Assembly: GCF_004117935.1 (NCBI RefSeq)
Contig: NZ_SDOY01000131.1
Span: 62,001-126,000 of the forward strand
DNA from: Streptomyces roseicoloratus
GTDB taxonomy: Bacteria; Actinomycetota; Actinomycetes; Streptomycetales; Streptomycetaceae
Direction: 5' to 3'
Length of the DNA: 64,000 nucleotides
The notes beneath the pieces are model-generated. The model searched no databases. It saw only the letters and a list, made by a program, of their open reading frames with translations, and was not told where the DNA came from. Positions 35,070-42,201 of this stretch are shown here, piece by piece. How positions within the stretch are numbered: the first letter of the stretch is position 1; every line of letters begins with the position of its first letter. Position numbers and translations under genes: made by a program.

Positions 35070-36923
35070 ATGCTCGATTCGTACCCGGAGTTCCAGCTGC
35101 GCCTTCCGTACGGCGGACCCACGGCCAGAGGCCGGCTGCTGTCCGAGAGCGGGACCAACGGCAGCCAGAAGATGGTGGTGCTCGCGGGCTCCCCGGCGCG
35201 ACCCGACGTCGTCCCGTCGTTCCCGGAGAAGACGCCTTCCTCGCACCGGCTGCGCGAACGGCTCATCGCGGACGGGGTGATACGCGAAACCTCCACGTGG
35301 CCGGGCTGGCTCGAAGTGGTCGAGGACGTGGAGTGCAACTCACCCTCCGCAGCGGGGGAGATCCTCCTGGGCCGCAGCTCCAACGGGTGGATGGAGTGGA
35401 AGACCGAGGACGGCCGGCCGCTCGCCGACTTCCTCGGCCAGGTGTGGTCGGGTCCCAGCCGCGCCTGGCTGGTGCGGGGGCCGCACTCGGCCGGCCCCGA
35501 CCTGTTCCGGCGCGCGTGGCTCCCCGAAGGCCGGGTGTCCCTGACCGCCGCCCACCTGCGCCCGCTCGCCACCCAGGGCATCAGCAAGGAACAGCTGCGC
35601 ACCTTCGTCGACGAGGACTACGGGTCGACGGCGACGTACACCGAGAAGCCGCAGCTCGTCGAGGAGCTGCACGCCTTCCTCTCGAGGATGCGCCCGGGCG
35701 ACACGGTGTGCGCGCTCTCCGACGGCCGGCTCCACACCGGCAAGATCACCGGCAACGTCGAGCACCTCGTCGCCGACGACGGAAGCCGCGTCCTCTGGCG
35801 CCCCGTGGAGTGGGGGCGCGACGGCTTTCCGCTGAACGAGCTTCCGCAGGAACTGCGTCAGAAGCTTGCGCTGCGCCACGACGTGGTCGACCTCACCACC
35901 GTCAAGGCCATCGTCGACGGCCTCGGGGTCAGCGACGAGGAGCTGGTGGAGGAAGCCCTGGCCGACGGCTCCGTGATCAGCGCCGAACCCCTGGCGGTCA
36001 CCGCCCGCCGCGACGTCGAGCTGCCCGAGCCCACCGAGGAGCTGCGGAAGGAGCTCCACGTGCACCACCTCGCATGGCTGCAGGAGATCAGGCAACTGCT
36101 CCACGACGAGAAGCAGCTGATCTTCTACGGCCCTCCCGGGACGGGCAAGACCTTCCTCGCCCAGGAGCTCGCCGCGTTCTTCGGCGGCGGGCCGGAGCAA
36201 GTCGAACTGGTCCAGTTCCACCCGTCGTACTCCTACGAGGACTTCTTCGAGGGCTTCCGCCCCCGCGAGGACCCCGATACGCACGAGGTCGCCTTCCGGC
36301 TCACGGCCGGCCCCCTGCGGGAGTTCGCCGAACTGGCCCGCAGGCAAGGCAACCGGCACATCCCGCACTTCCTCGTCATCGACGAGATCAACCGGGCCAA
36401 CCTCGCCAAGGTCTTCGGAGAGCTGTACTTCCTCCTCGAATACCGCGACCGGTCGGTGCGGCTGACCTACTCGGACGAGGACTTCTCCCTGCCCCGCAAC
36501 CTCTTCGTCATCGGCACCATGAACACGGCCGACCGCTCGATCGCCCTCGTCGACGCGGCGATGCGCCGGCGCTTCGCGTTCGTCGAGCTGTCCCCGCGCA
36601 TCGATCCGACCCGAGCGCTGCTGCGTTCCTGGCTGGAGGCCGAGGAGAAGGACCCCGAACCCGCGGACCTGCTCGACGCCCTCAACGCCCGCATCGACGA
36701 CCCCGACTTCAAGATCGGACCGTCGTACCTGATGAAGCCCGGCGTCTACCGCGAGGGCGGACTGGAACGGACCTGGCGGACCAAGATCCTCCCGCTCCTG
36801 GAGGAGCACCACTACGGCGAAGGCATGGACATCGAAGGCCGCTACGGCCTGCCGGCACTCCGCAGGGCGCTCGCGGCACGCACCACCTCGCCCGAACCCG
36901 GCGACGGGACCGACGCGCAGTGA
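35070..36923 (+). CDS. mcrB: McrB-like AAA+ GTPase subunit with N-terminal DUF4357
   Basis: ATG 35070 follows CCAAGGACACCG and gives 617 residues; a longer frame upstream lacks coding character. Residues about 10-110 match DUF4357 (MVVLAGSPAR, HRLRERLIADGVI, CNSPSAAGEILLGRSSNGW, EWKTEDGRPL). A second small domain (MRPGDTVCAL ... GKITGNVEHL ... LWRPVEW) resembles the recognition domains of McrB homologues. The AAA+ motor has FYGPPGTGKTFLA near residue 352, FHPSYSYEDFFEGFRP, FLVIDEINRANLAKVFGELY and IGTMNTADRSIALVDAAMRRR, all typical of McrB. It would drive a McrC nuclease that cuts modified foreign DNA. The stop overlaps the mcrC start (GTGA). Confidence 0.9.
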   Translation: MLDSYPEFQLRLPYGGPTARGRLLSESGTNGSQKMVVLAGSPARPDVVPSFPEKTPSSHRLRERLIADGVIRETSTWPGWLEVVEDVECNSPSAAGEILLGRSSNGWMEWKTEDGRPLADFLGQVWSGPSRAWLVRGPHSAGPDLFRRAWLPEGRVSLTAAHLRPLATQGISKEQLRTFVDEDYGSTATYTEKPQLVEELHAFLSRMRPGDTVCALSDGRLHTGKITGNVEHLVADDGSRVLWRPVEWGRDGFPLNELPQELRQKLALRHDVVDLTTVKAIVDGLGVSDEELVEEALADGSVISAEPLAVTARRDVELPEPTEELRKELHVHHLAWLQEIRQLLHDEKQLIFYGPPGTGKTFLAQELAAFFGGGPEQVELVQFHPSYSYEDFFEGFRPREDPDTHEVAFRLTAGPLREFAELARRQGNRHIPHFLVIDEINRANLAKVFGELYFLLEYRDRSVRLTYSDEDFSLPRNLFVIGTMNTADRSIALVDAAMRRRFAFVELSPRIDPTRALLRSWLEAEEKDPEPADLLDALNARIDDPDFKIGPSYLMKPGVYREGGLERTWRTKILPLLEEHHYGEGMDIEGRYGLPALRRALAARTTSPEPGDGTDAQ

Positions 36924-38470
36924 CCCCCGACATCCCGCTCGTCGAACACGGACCCGCGCGCTCGGTCCGGCTCCACGACGCCGTGGGCCGCGCACTGGCC
37001 GCCTCCAGAATCCTGGAAGAGGCCGGGCCCGACCCCTACGAGCCGGGCACCTGGCGACTGCGCGCCGGCAGCAGGGTGGGCGCCGTCACACTCACCGTCC
37101 CCGGCGGCGAAGGCGTCACGGTGCGGATCACCCCCAAGGTGCCGATCGCCCGCCTCCTCTTCCTGCTCGGCTACAGCAGCGACCCCCGGGGCTGGTGGGA
37201 CGGCACCGTGGAGCTGGCCGCGCACGACGACCTCCTCCCGGCGTTCGCCCACGCCGTCGAGCGCCGGATCGACCGCGCACTGCGGCAGGGCCTGCTCCAG
37301 GGCTACCGGACGGCCGAGGAGTCGTCCCCTGTCGTACGCGGTCGGCTCCGTGAGTCCGAACAGATCCGCCGCCGGTTCGGCATGCCCGTGCCCGCGGAGG
37401 TGACGTACGACGAATTCACGACGGACACCACCGAGAACCGCATCCTCCGCACAGCCGTCGACCGCCTCCTGCGCCTTCCTGCCGTCCCCCGGACCGTCCG
37501 GACACGCCTGACGCACCAGCGATCCCGGCTGGCGGACGTCACCCCGCTCCCGCCAGGCCGGACACTCCCGGCCTGGCGCCCGACCCGCCTCAACGCCCGC
37601 TACCACCCGGCACTCCACCTCGCCGAGACGGTGCTGCGGGGCTCGTCGTCGGAGCACCTGCCCGGTGGGCTGCGCATGGACGGATTCCTCTTCGACATGA
37701 ACGGCGTCTACGAGGACTTCGTCTGCACGGCCCTGCGGGAAGCGATGCGCGCCTTCGGCGGCCGCAGCGTCCTCCAGGCACGGAACCTCCACATGGACGA
37801 AGGCGCATCCATTCGCCTGCGCCCCGACTTCGTCTGGTACGGAGAAGCCGGCGCACCGGAGATCGTCGCGGACGCCAAGTACAAGGCCCGCCGAAAACAG
37901 GGATTCCCGAACGCGGACCTGTACCAACTCCTCGCCTACTGCACGGCCCTGGGTCTGCCCGAAGGACACCTGGTCTACGCGAAGGGCAACGCCCCGCACA
38001 CCAGCCACCACGTCCGCCACGCCGGAACCGTCCTCCACCAGCACGCCGTCGACCTGAACCAGCAGCCCACGGAACTACTGGCCGAGATCGCCGCGCTGGC
38101 GCGGCGCATGCTTCCCCACCACCTTGGCGAAACGCCCGGCGGGGGCGGTGAACCCACCACCGCCCGCCGGATTCCGCGTCCTGCGTCAGAAGTTGTCCCA
38201 GTTGCCCGAGACGGGCTTGGCGTCTGTCGTGCCGAAGACGAAGGAGCGGTCGGCGACGTTGTCGCCGTGGGAGTCGTTCAGGTGGAACATCGTGGCCGAG
38301 GGACTCCGGACCCCGGTGGTGCCGTCGCCGTCCCAGTCGCCGACGACAGGGCGGTCTCCAACGCTGCCGTAGCTGATGGTGTACGTGTTCCACCGTCACC
38401 GGTACCACCCCGCCGGAATGGGGCCGTTCCTTGCGGACGATCAGACGCAGTCCCTCCGGCCAGCCCTTGA
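36920..38470 (+). CDS. mcrC: McrC-like nuclease subunit reading into insertion debris
   Basis: GTG 36920 overlaps the mcrB stop. The frame is 516 codons. Residues 1 to about 400 are a full McrC: VRITPKVPIARLLFLLGY, RGRLRESEQIRRRFG, TENRILRTAVDRLLRL, and the PD-(D/E)XK nuclease with LRPDFVWYGE and IVADAKYK, ending VDLNQQPTELLAEIAALAR. Typical McrC proteins end here. The remaining ~110 codons are the antisense of an FG-GAP-type fragment and a transposase fragment, so the native stop has been lost and the protein has acquired a random tail. Activity may survive because the nuclease motif is intact. Confidence 0.85.
   Translation: MTPDIPLVEHGPARSVRLHDAVGRALAASRILEEAGPDPYEPGTWRLRAGSRVGAVTLTVPGGEGVTVRITPKVPIARLLFLLGYSSDPRGWWDGTVELAAHDDLLPAFAHAVERRIDRALRQGLLQGYRTAEESSPVVRGRLRESEQIRRRFGMPVPAEVTYDEFTTDTTENRILRTAVDRLLRLPAVPRTVRTRLTHQRSRLADVTPLPPGRTLPAWRPTRLNARYHPALHLAETVLRGSSSEHLPGGLRMDGFLFDMNGVYEDFVCTALREAMRAFGGRSVLQARNLHMDEGASIRLRPDFVWYGEAGAPEIVADAKYKARRKQGFPNADLYQLLAYCTALGLPEGHLVYAKGNAPHTSHHVRHAGTVLHQHAVDLNQQPTELLAEIAALARRMLPHHLGETPGGGGEPTTARRIPRPASEVVPVARDGLGVCRAEDEGAVGDVVAVGVVQVEHRGRGTPDPGGAVAVPVADDRAVSNAAVADGVRVPPSPVPPRRNGAVPCGRSDAVPPASP
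38186..38395 (-). pseudogene. 3' fragment of an FG-GAP/VCBS-type repeat protein
   Basis: Read on the minus strand this stretch encodes WNTYTISYGSVGDRPVVGDW, then DGDGTTGVRSPSATMFHLND, GDNVADRSFVFGTTD, AKPVSGNWDNF and a stop. The DxDGDGxxD-like calcium loop and the repeated GDW/GNW turns are those of secreted beta-propeller repeat proteins. Only the last two units remain, and upstream the frame is blocked by a stop at 38396. It lies antisense within the tail of the mcrC frame. Confidence 0.7.
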
Positions 38471-38572
38471 GCCCGTCGCCGTCGGGGTTCGGCGACCCAA
38501 ACGCCGTCGCGGATCTCTCCGTCCGGCTCGACGGCCGTCGTCCACGCGGCGGGCGGGACCTTGGAGACGGCC
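38413..38572 (-). pseudogene. Remnant of an IS1380-type transposase
   Basis: The minus strand encodes SKVPPAAWTTAVEPDGEIRD followed by GVWVAE in one frame, then after a frameshift DGLKGWPEGLRLIVRKERPH. These are the DG-x-x-R-x-G-x-WVAE and GWP-x-G-x-R-x-IVR-x-ERPH blocks of IS1380-family transposases. The fragment is under 60 codons, frameshifted, and has no visible terminal repeats. Confidence 0.6.
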
Positions 38573-38591
38573 CTGAAAGCGCGAGGCTAAG

Positions 38592-38816
38592 GAGCCCGGG
38601 GCACGATCCGCGTGCCCTACCGGGGCGGCTGGAGCGCGATCCCGGCCGGGAAGCAGGCCGTGAACACCTCCCACGCCAGGATCCGAGCCGTGTCGCGAGC
38701 AGGCCAACGCCACCCTCAAGAGCTGGCGGCTCCTGCGGAAACTCCGTTGCAGCACTACCCGCGTCACCGACATCGTCAAGGCCGTCCTGATCTTGCAGTT
38801 CGCCATGTCAGCATGA
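38592..38816 (+). pseudogene. Remnant of an IS5-group DDE transposase C-terminus
   Basis: The plus strand encodes RVPYRGGWSAIPAGKQAVNT and SHARIRA in one frame, then, shifted, EQANATLKSWRLLRKLRC and STTRVTDIVKAVLILQFAMS to a TGA at 38814. This is the C-terminal N-x-x-HA-x-x-R, E-x-A-x-x-x-LK-x-W-x-x-LRKLRC signature of IS5-group transposases. The frame change near 38695 and the missing N-terminal two thirds make it a dead copy. The 70 bases after it, up to the next gene, show nothing recognisable except a ribosome site. Confidence 0.7.
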
Positions 38817-38885
38817 CGTCGGCGAAGCCCGCAGTACGGACCAGGGCAGTACCGACGTCGATTACACCAAGGGAGCCAGCGCACT

Positions 38886-39131
38886 GTGGCAGACCTCAGG
38901 GTCACCTACGACAAGACTGCGAATGCGGCGTACGTGTACTTCACCGAACCGCAGACGCGCGTGAAGTCCACGCACACGTACCCCTGCGATCCGGTGGACG
39001 TCGACGGCATGATCAACCTCGACTTCGACGAACACGGCCGCCTCATCGGTGTCGAGGTGTTGGCGGCGAGTTCAAAACTGCCTGAGTACCTGCTCCAGTC
39101 CGCGGAGCGCCTGGATACCGAAGGTGCATAA
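38886..39131 (+). CDS. DUF2283 protein
   Basis: The 81-residue protein starts at GTG with AAGGGAG upstream. It matches DUF2283: TYDKTANAAYVYFTEPQT near the start, then INLDFDEHGRLIGVEVLAAS, the D-x-D-x-x-G-x-(I/L)-x-G-(I/V)-E-(I/V)-L core. The family is of unknown function, widespread, and often near mobile elements and toxin-antitoxin genes. It stands alone between transposase debris and the convergent MurA-like gene. Confidence 0.85.
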   Translation: MADLRVTYDKTANAAYVYFTEPQTRVKSTHTYPCDPVDVDGMINLDFDEHGRLIGVEVLAASSKLPEYLLQSAERLDTEGA

Positions 39132-39193
39132 GGCATGCGAAGTACGGCCATTGAGGCCACCTCGCCGCGCCTTACCCCAGGTTGGAAAAGGCT

Positions 39194-39246
39194 CACTGCC
39201 GCACCCCTCTGCCCGGTCTCGCACAGGTCGGAGGGATGCGGCAGTG
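39194..39246. terminator. Hairpin between convergent DUF2283 and MurA-like genes
   Basis: CACTGCCGCACCCCTC and GAGGGATGCGGCAGTG pair over 16 positions with one mismatch around a 21-base loop. It is placed 63 bases after the DUF2283 stop and 14 bases after the end of the convergent gene, as expected for a shared terminator. Confidence 0.65.
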
Positions 39247-39259
39247 TTGCTTTCGCGGG

Positions 39260-40789
39260 TCAGATGTCCCTGAAGATCTCGATCTGCGCGCCCACCGAGT
39301 TCAGGCGTTCCGCCAGGTCCTCGTAGCCGCGGTTGATGACGTACACGTTGCGCAGGACCGACGTGCCCTCCGCCGCCATCATCGCCAGCAGGACGACCAC
39401 CGCCGGGCGCAGGGCCGGGGGGCACATCATTTCGGCGGCGCGCCAGCGGGTGGGGCCCTCCACCAGGACGCGGTGGGGGTCCAGGAGCTGGAGGCGGCCG
39501 CCGAGGCGGTTGAGGTCGGTGAGGTAGATGGCGCGGTTGTCGTAGACCCAGTCGTGGATCAGGGTCTTGCCCTGCGCCGTGGCCGCGATGGCCGCGAAGA
39601 AGGGGACGTTGTCGATGTTGAGGCCCGGGAAGGGCATCGGGTGGATCTTGTCGATCGGCGCCTCCAGCTTGGAGGGGCGGACCGTCAGGTCGACCAGGCG
39701 GGTGCGGCCGTTGTCCGCCGGGTACTCGGGGGAGCGGTCGTGGTCCAGGCCCATCTCCTCCAGGACCGCGAGCTCGATCTCCATGAACTCGATCGGGACC
39801 CGGCGGATGGTCAGCTCGGACTCCGTGACCACCGCGGCCGCCAGCAGGCTCATCGCCTCGACCGGGTCCTCGGAGGGCGAGTAGTCGACGTCCGCGTCGA
39901 TGTCCGGGACGCCGTGCACGGTGAGCGTGGTCGTGCCGATGCCCTCGACCCGTACGCCCAGCGCCTCCAGGAAGAAGCACAGGTCCTGGACCATGTAGTT
40001 GGACGAGGCGTTGCGGATGACCGTCACGCCGTCGTGGCGGGCGGCGGCCAGTAGGGCGTTCTCGGTCACCGTGTCGCCGCGCTCGGTCAGGACGATCGGG
40101 CGGTCGGGGGCCACGGACTGCTCGACCTGGGCGTGGTAGAGACCCTCGGTGGCGGTGATGTCCAGGCCGAAGCGGCGCAGCGCGATCATGTGCGGCTCGA
40201 TGGTGCGGGTGCCGAGGTCGCAGCCGCCGGCGTACGGCAGCTTGAAGCGGTCCAGGCGGTGCAGCAGCGGGCCCAGGAACATGATGATGGAGCGGGTGCG
40301 GATCGCGGCCTCGGCGTCGATGGACTCCATGTCCAGCTCCGCCGGCGGCACGATCTCCAGGTCCACGCCCTCGTTGATCCAACGGGTCCGGACGCCGATG
40401 GAGTTGAGGACCTCCAGCAGGCGGAAGACCTCTTCGATGCGGGCCACCCGGCGCAGCACCGTACGGCCCTTGTTGAGGAGGGACGCGCACAGGAGGGCCA
40501 CGCAGGCGTTCTTGCTGGTCTTGACGTCGATGGCACCGGACAGGCGGCGGCGGCCGACGACGCGCAGGTGCATCGGGCCGGCGTAACCGAGAGACACGAT
40601 CTCGCTGTCGAGCGCCTCGCCGATGCGGGCGATCATCTCAAGGCTGATGTTCTGGTTGCCGCGCTCGATCCGGTTGACGGCGCTCTGGCTGGTGCCGAGG
40701 GCGTCGGCCAGCTGCGTCTGGGTCCAGCCACGGTGCTGGCGGGCGTCACGGATGAGCTTGCCGATGCGTACGAGGTAGTCGTCTGCCAT
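39260..40789 (-). CDS. XRE helix-turn-helix fused to a MurA-like (EPSP synthase-fold) protein
   Basis: The 509-residue protein begins with an HTH of about 60 residues (IRDARQHRGWTQTQLADALG, SQSAVNRIERG) joined to a full EPT/RTPC barrel. The barrel keeps the MurA-type loop GGCDLGTRTIEPHMIALRRF, so the PEP-binding Cys (C115 in E. coli MurA) and the nearby Arg are present, as is the KTSKNACVALLCA opening in place of the usual KNA. Canonical MurA has no HTH, so this is a MurA paralogue that may sense UDP-GlcNAc or PEP and bind DNA. From memory the S. coelicolor counterpart is SCO5998, annotated as a UDP-N-acetylglucosamine transferase beside aconitase. A palindrome overlaps its promoter (40800-40817). 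Confidence 0.85.
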   Translation of the reverse strand: MADDYLVRIGKLIRDARQHRGWTQTQLADALGTSQSAVNRIERGNQNISLEMIARIGEALDSEIVSLGYAGPMHLRVVGRRRLSGAIDVKTSKNACVALLCASLLNKGRTVLRRVARIEEVFRLLEVLNSIGVRTRWINEGVDLEIVPPAELDMESIDAEAAIRTRSIIMFLGPLLHRLDRFKLPYAGGCDLGTRTIEPHMIALRRFGLDITATEGLYHAQVEQSVAPDRPIVLTERGDTVTENALLAAARHDGVTVIRNASSNYMVQDLCFFLEALGVRVEGIGTTTLTVHGVPDIDADVDYSPSEDPVEAMSLLAAAVVTESELTIRRVPIEFMEIELAVLEEMGLDHDRSPEYPADNGRTRLVDLTVRPSKLEAPIDKIHPMPFPGLNIDNVPFFAAIAATAQGKTLIHDWVYDNRAIYLTDLNRLGGRLQLLDPHRVLVEGPTRWRAAEMMCPPALRPAVVVLLAMMAAEGTSVLRNVYVINRGYEDLAERLNSVGAQIEIFRDI

Positions 40790-40799
40790 GCCGTCACGT

Positions 40800-40817
40800 T
40801 ATCTCAGATATGAGATG
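40800..40817. promoter_or_regulatory. Palindromic operator candidate before the XRE-MurA gene
   Basis: TATCTCAGATATGAGATG contains ATCTCA and TGAGAT arms around GATA. It ends 10 bases upstream of the ATG of the minus-strand XRE-MurA gene, where the -10 element or the ribosome site would lie. The outer bases TATCTC-n6-GAGAT recur in front of the aconitase gene. Confidence 0.6.
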
Positions 40818-40853
40818 CGCCTTGCGGTGGGGTAGGCCATCAGAGTGACGGGC

Positions 40854-41210
40854 TCACGGTGACAGGCTGTGCGCCACCGGGTGGTGCGGCTGGTAGAGCG
40901 GAAGTTCGGTTCCGCTCGGCAGCCGTACGGCCCCGACCAGTCCCCAGCCCTGGTCGCTGACGGGCCGTGAGACCTCGGCCCCGCGGTCCTCCAGCGCCTT
41001 CAGGGTCTCCGCGATGTCGTCGCACATCAGGTAGACCTCGCTGCGGGGTTCGCCGTCCGTGGGGTGCATGGCGATCTCGGCCGGCGGCAGCTCGAAGATG
41101 AGCCACCCCCGCCCCGCGTCGACGTGCGCGAAGCCCAGGACGTCCTTGAGGAAGGTGCGGTCCGCCTCGGCGTCCCGGCTGTAAAGGATCACGTGCGCGC
41201 CGCTGAACAT
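40854..41210 (-). CDS. VOC/glyoxalase-fold protein
   Basis: The 118-residue protein has the paired beta-alpha-beta-beta-beta units of the vicinal oxygen chelate fold: HVILYSRDAEADRTFLKDVL, then WLIFELPPAEIAMHP, and in the second half EVYLMCDDIAETLKALEDRG with SGTELPLYQP. Candidate metal ligands include the first-strand His and a late Glu. The family includes glyoxalases, dioxygenases and antibiotic-binding proteins; the substrate here is unknown. It is 64 bases upstream of the XRE-MurA gene on the same strand, with a repeat array on its 5' side. Confidence 0.8.
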   Translation of the reverse strand: MFSGAHVILYSRDAEADRTFLKDVLGFAHVDAGRGWLIFELPPAEIAMHPTDGEPRSEVYLMCDDIAETLKALEDRGAEVSRPVSDQGWGLVGAVRLPSGTELPLYQPHHPVAHSLSP

Positions 41211-41276
41211 GCCTCAATCGTCCTTCGTCGTCCGCTTTGCGGCAATCGCGCCACGCCCGTACGGGGGTTTATTGGT

Positions 41277-41440
41277 GTATTGCGGTGCCTGTTGGTGCCT
41301 GTTGGTGCTTATCGGTGCTTGCCTGTCGGTGCCTGCCCGCCCGTCGGCGCCCGTCGGTGCCTGTCGGTGCCTGCCCGTCGGCGCCCGTCGGCGCCCGTCG
41401 GCGGCTGTCGGTGTCCACCGGTGCTCGGTGGGGCGTATGG
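41277..41440. repeat. Degenerate array of GTCGGTGCCT units
   Basis: The 233-base gap between the VOC gene and the HTH regulator is mostly about 14 imperfect direct repeats of roughly 10 bases, of the form GTCGGTGCCT or GTCGGCGCCC, with T-rich variants (GTTGGTGCCT) at the left end. No convincing coding frame or ribosome site lies in it. On the minus strand it is between the end of the regulator gene and the VOC start, so it would be in an untranslated leader or intergenic spacer. Confidence 0.65.
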
Positions 41441-41443
41441 GGG

Positions 41444-42124
41444 TCAGCTTGCTGTCGGTGCTTCGTGCAGGCGTACGCGCTGGATCTGGCAGGCCAGTGC
41501 CCGGCGTCGCGATGCCGGGACCGCCTCCGCGCCCCGGCCCGCCGTCGCCAGGACGTCGAGGCCGCGTGCGATCCGGTCGTACGTGTTCCGGTACGCCGCG
41601 AACGGCGGCTCCGCCCCGTACTCCCGCAGGTCCTCCTCCATCAGGCGTCGCAGCGCGTCCACGTTCTGCGGCGTGAACCGCTTCCGGCCCCGGGCCAGCG
41701 CGTGCACCAGGCGCGAGCAATGGGCGCCGTCGTCGAGCGCCGCCGAGAGTTCCTCGGCCAGGCCCCACAACCGCCCTTCCAGCCAGGGTGTGTCCCACTG
41801 GTCCAGTGACGCGTCCGCCGCCGGCGGCGCGTCCTCCCCGGCCGACGCCCTGGTCACCTGCTTGGACACCGCCGGCTGGCTCATCCCGGCCAGCCGGGCC
41901 AGCCGCTCCTGGGTCCAGCCGGCGCCGGCGAGGAGTCGGATCATCTCGGCGCGCAGGTGCCGCATCTCCTCGCCCGCGCGGATGATCTCGTTCATCCCCG
42001 CGAACATCCGCGCGGCCTGCTCCTCGGTCATCTCCTCGGGCGTCCGCCCGGCGGCCCACGCATCCGCCGTCGCCGCGGACGTGCGTCCGGCGCCGCTGCC
42101 CGTTGTCTCCCGCTCGGTTGTCAC
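41444..42124 (-). CDS. Helix-turn-helix transcriptional regulator
   Basis: The start is GTG 42124, immediately after a TATAACTGGGTT element; 226 residues. The first third holds a helix-turn-helix (RAEMIRLLAGAGWTQERLAR, LAGMSQPAVSKQVTRAS), the rest is a helical domain with GRKRFTPQNVDALRRLMEED and YRNTYDRIARGLDVL. The gene is divergent from an alpha/beta hydrolase, and the 77-base gap carries three related boxes, so local regulation of both genes is likely. I do not recognise a named family. Confidence 0.75.
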   Translation of the reverse strand: MTTERETTGSGAGRTSAATADAWAAGRTPEEMTEEQAARMFAGMNEIIRAGEEMRHLRAEMIRLLAGAGWTQERLARLAGMSQPAVSKQVTRASAGEDAPPAADASLDQWDTPWLEGRLWGLAEELSAALDDGAHCSRLVHALARGRKRFTPQNVDALRRLMEEDLREYGAEPPFAAYRNTYDRIARGLDVLATAGRGAEAVPASRRRALACQIQRVRLHEAPTAS

Positions 42125-42201
42125 AACCCAGTTATACCCGGACCCGCCGGCTTCCCGGCAGGGGCTCGACACGACTTATAACCAGGTTGTATGACTGGGT
42201 T
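42125..42201. promoter_or_regulatory. Symmetrical divergent promoter with two leaderless-type starts
   Basis: GTATAACTGGGTT on the minus strand (42137 to 42125) runs straight into the GTG of the regulator, and GTATGACTGGGTT on the plus strand (42189-42201) runs straight into the ATG of the hydrolase. The arms match at 12 of 13 bases. A third related box, TTATAACCAGGTT, lies at 42176-42188. TATAAC/TATGAC sit 6 bases before each start codon, where a -10 element would place transcription start at the start codon. Neither gene has a Shine-Dalgarno sequence. Confidence 0.65.
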
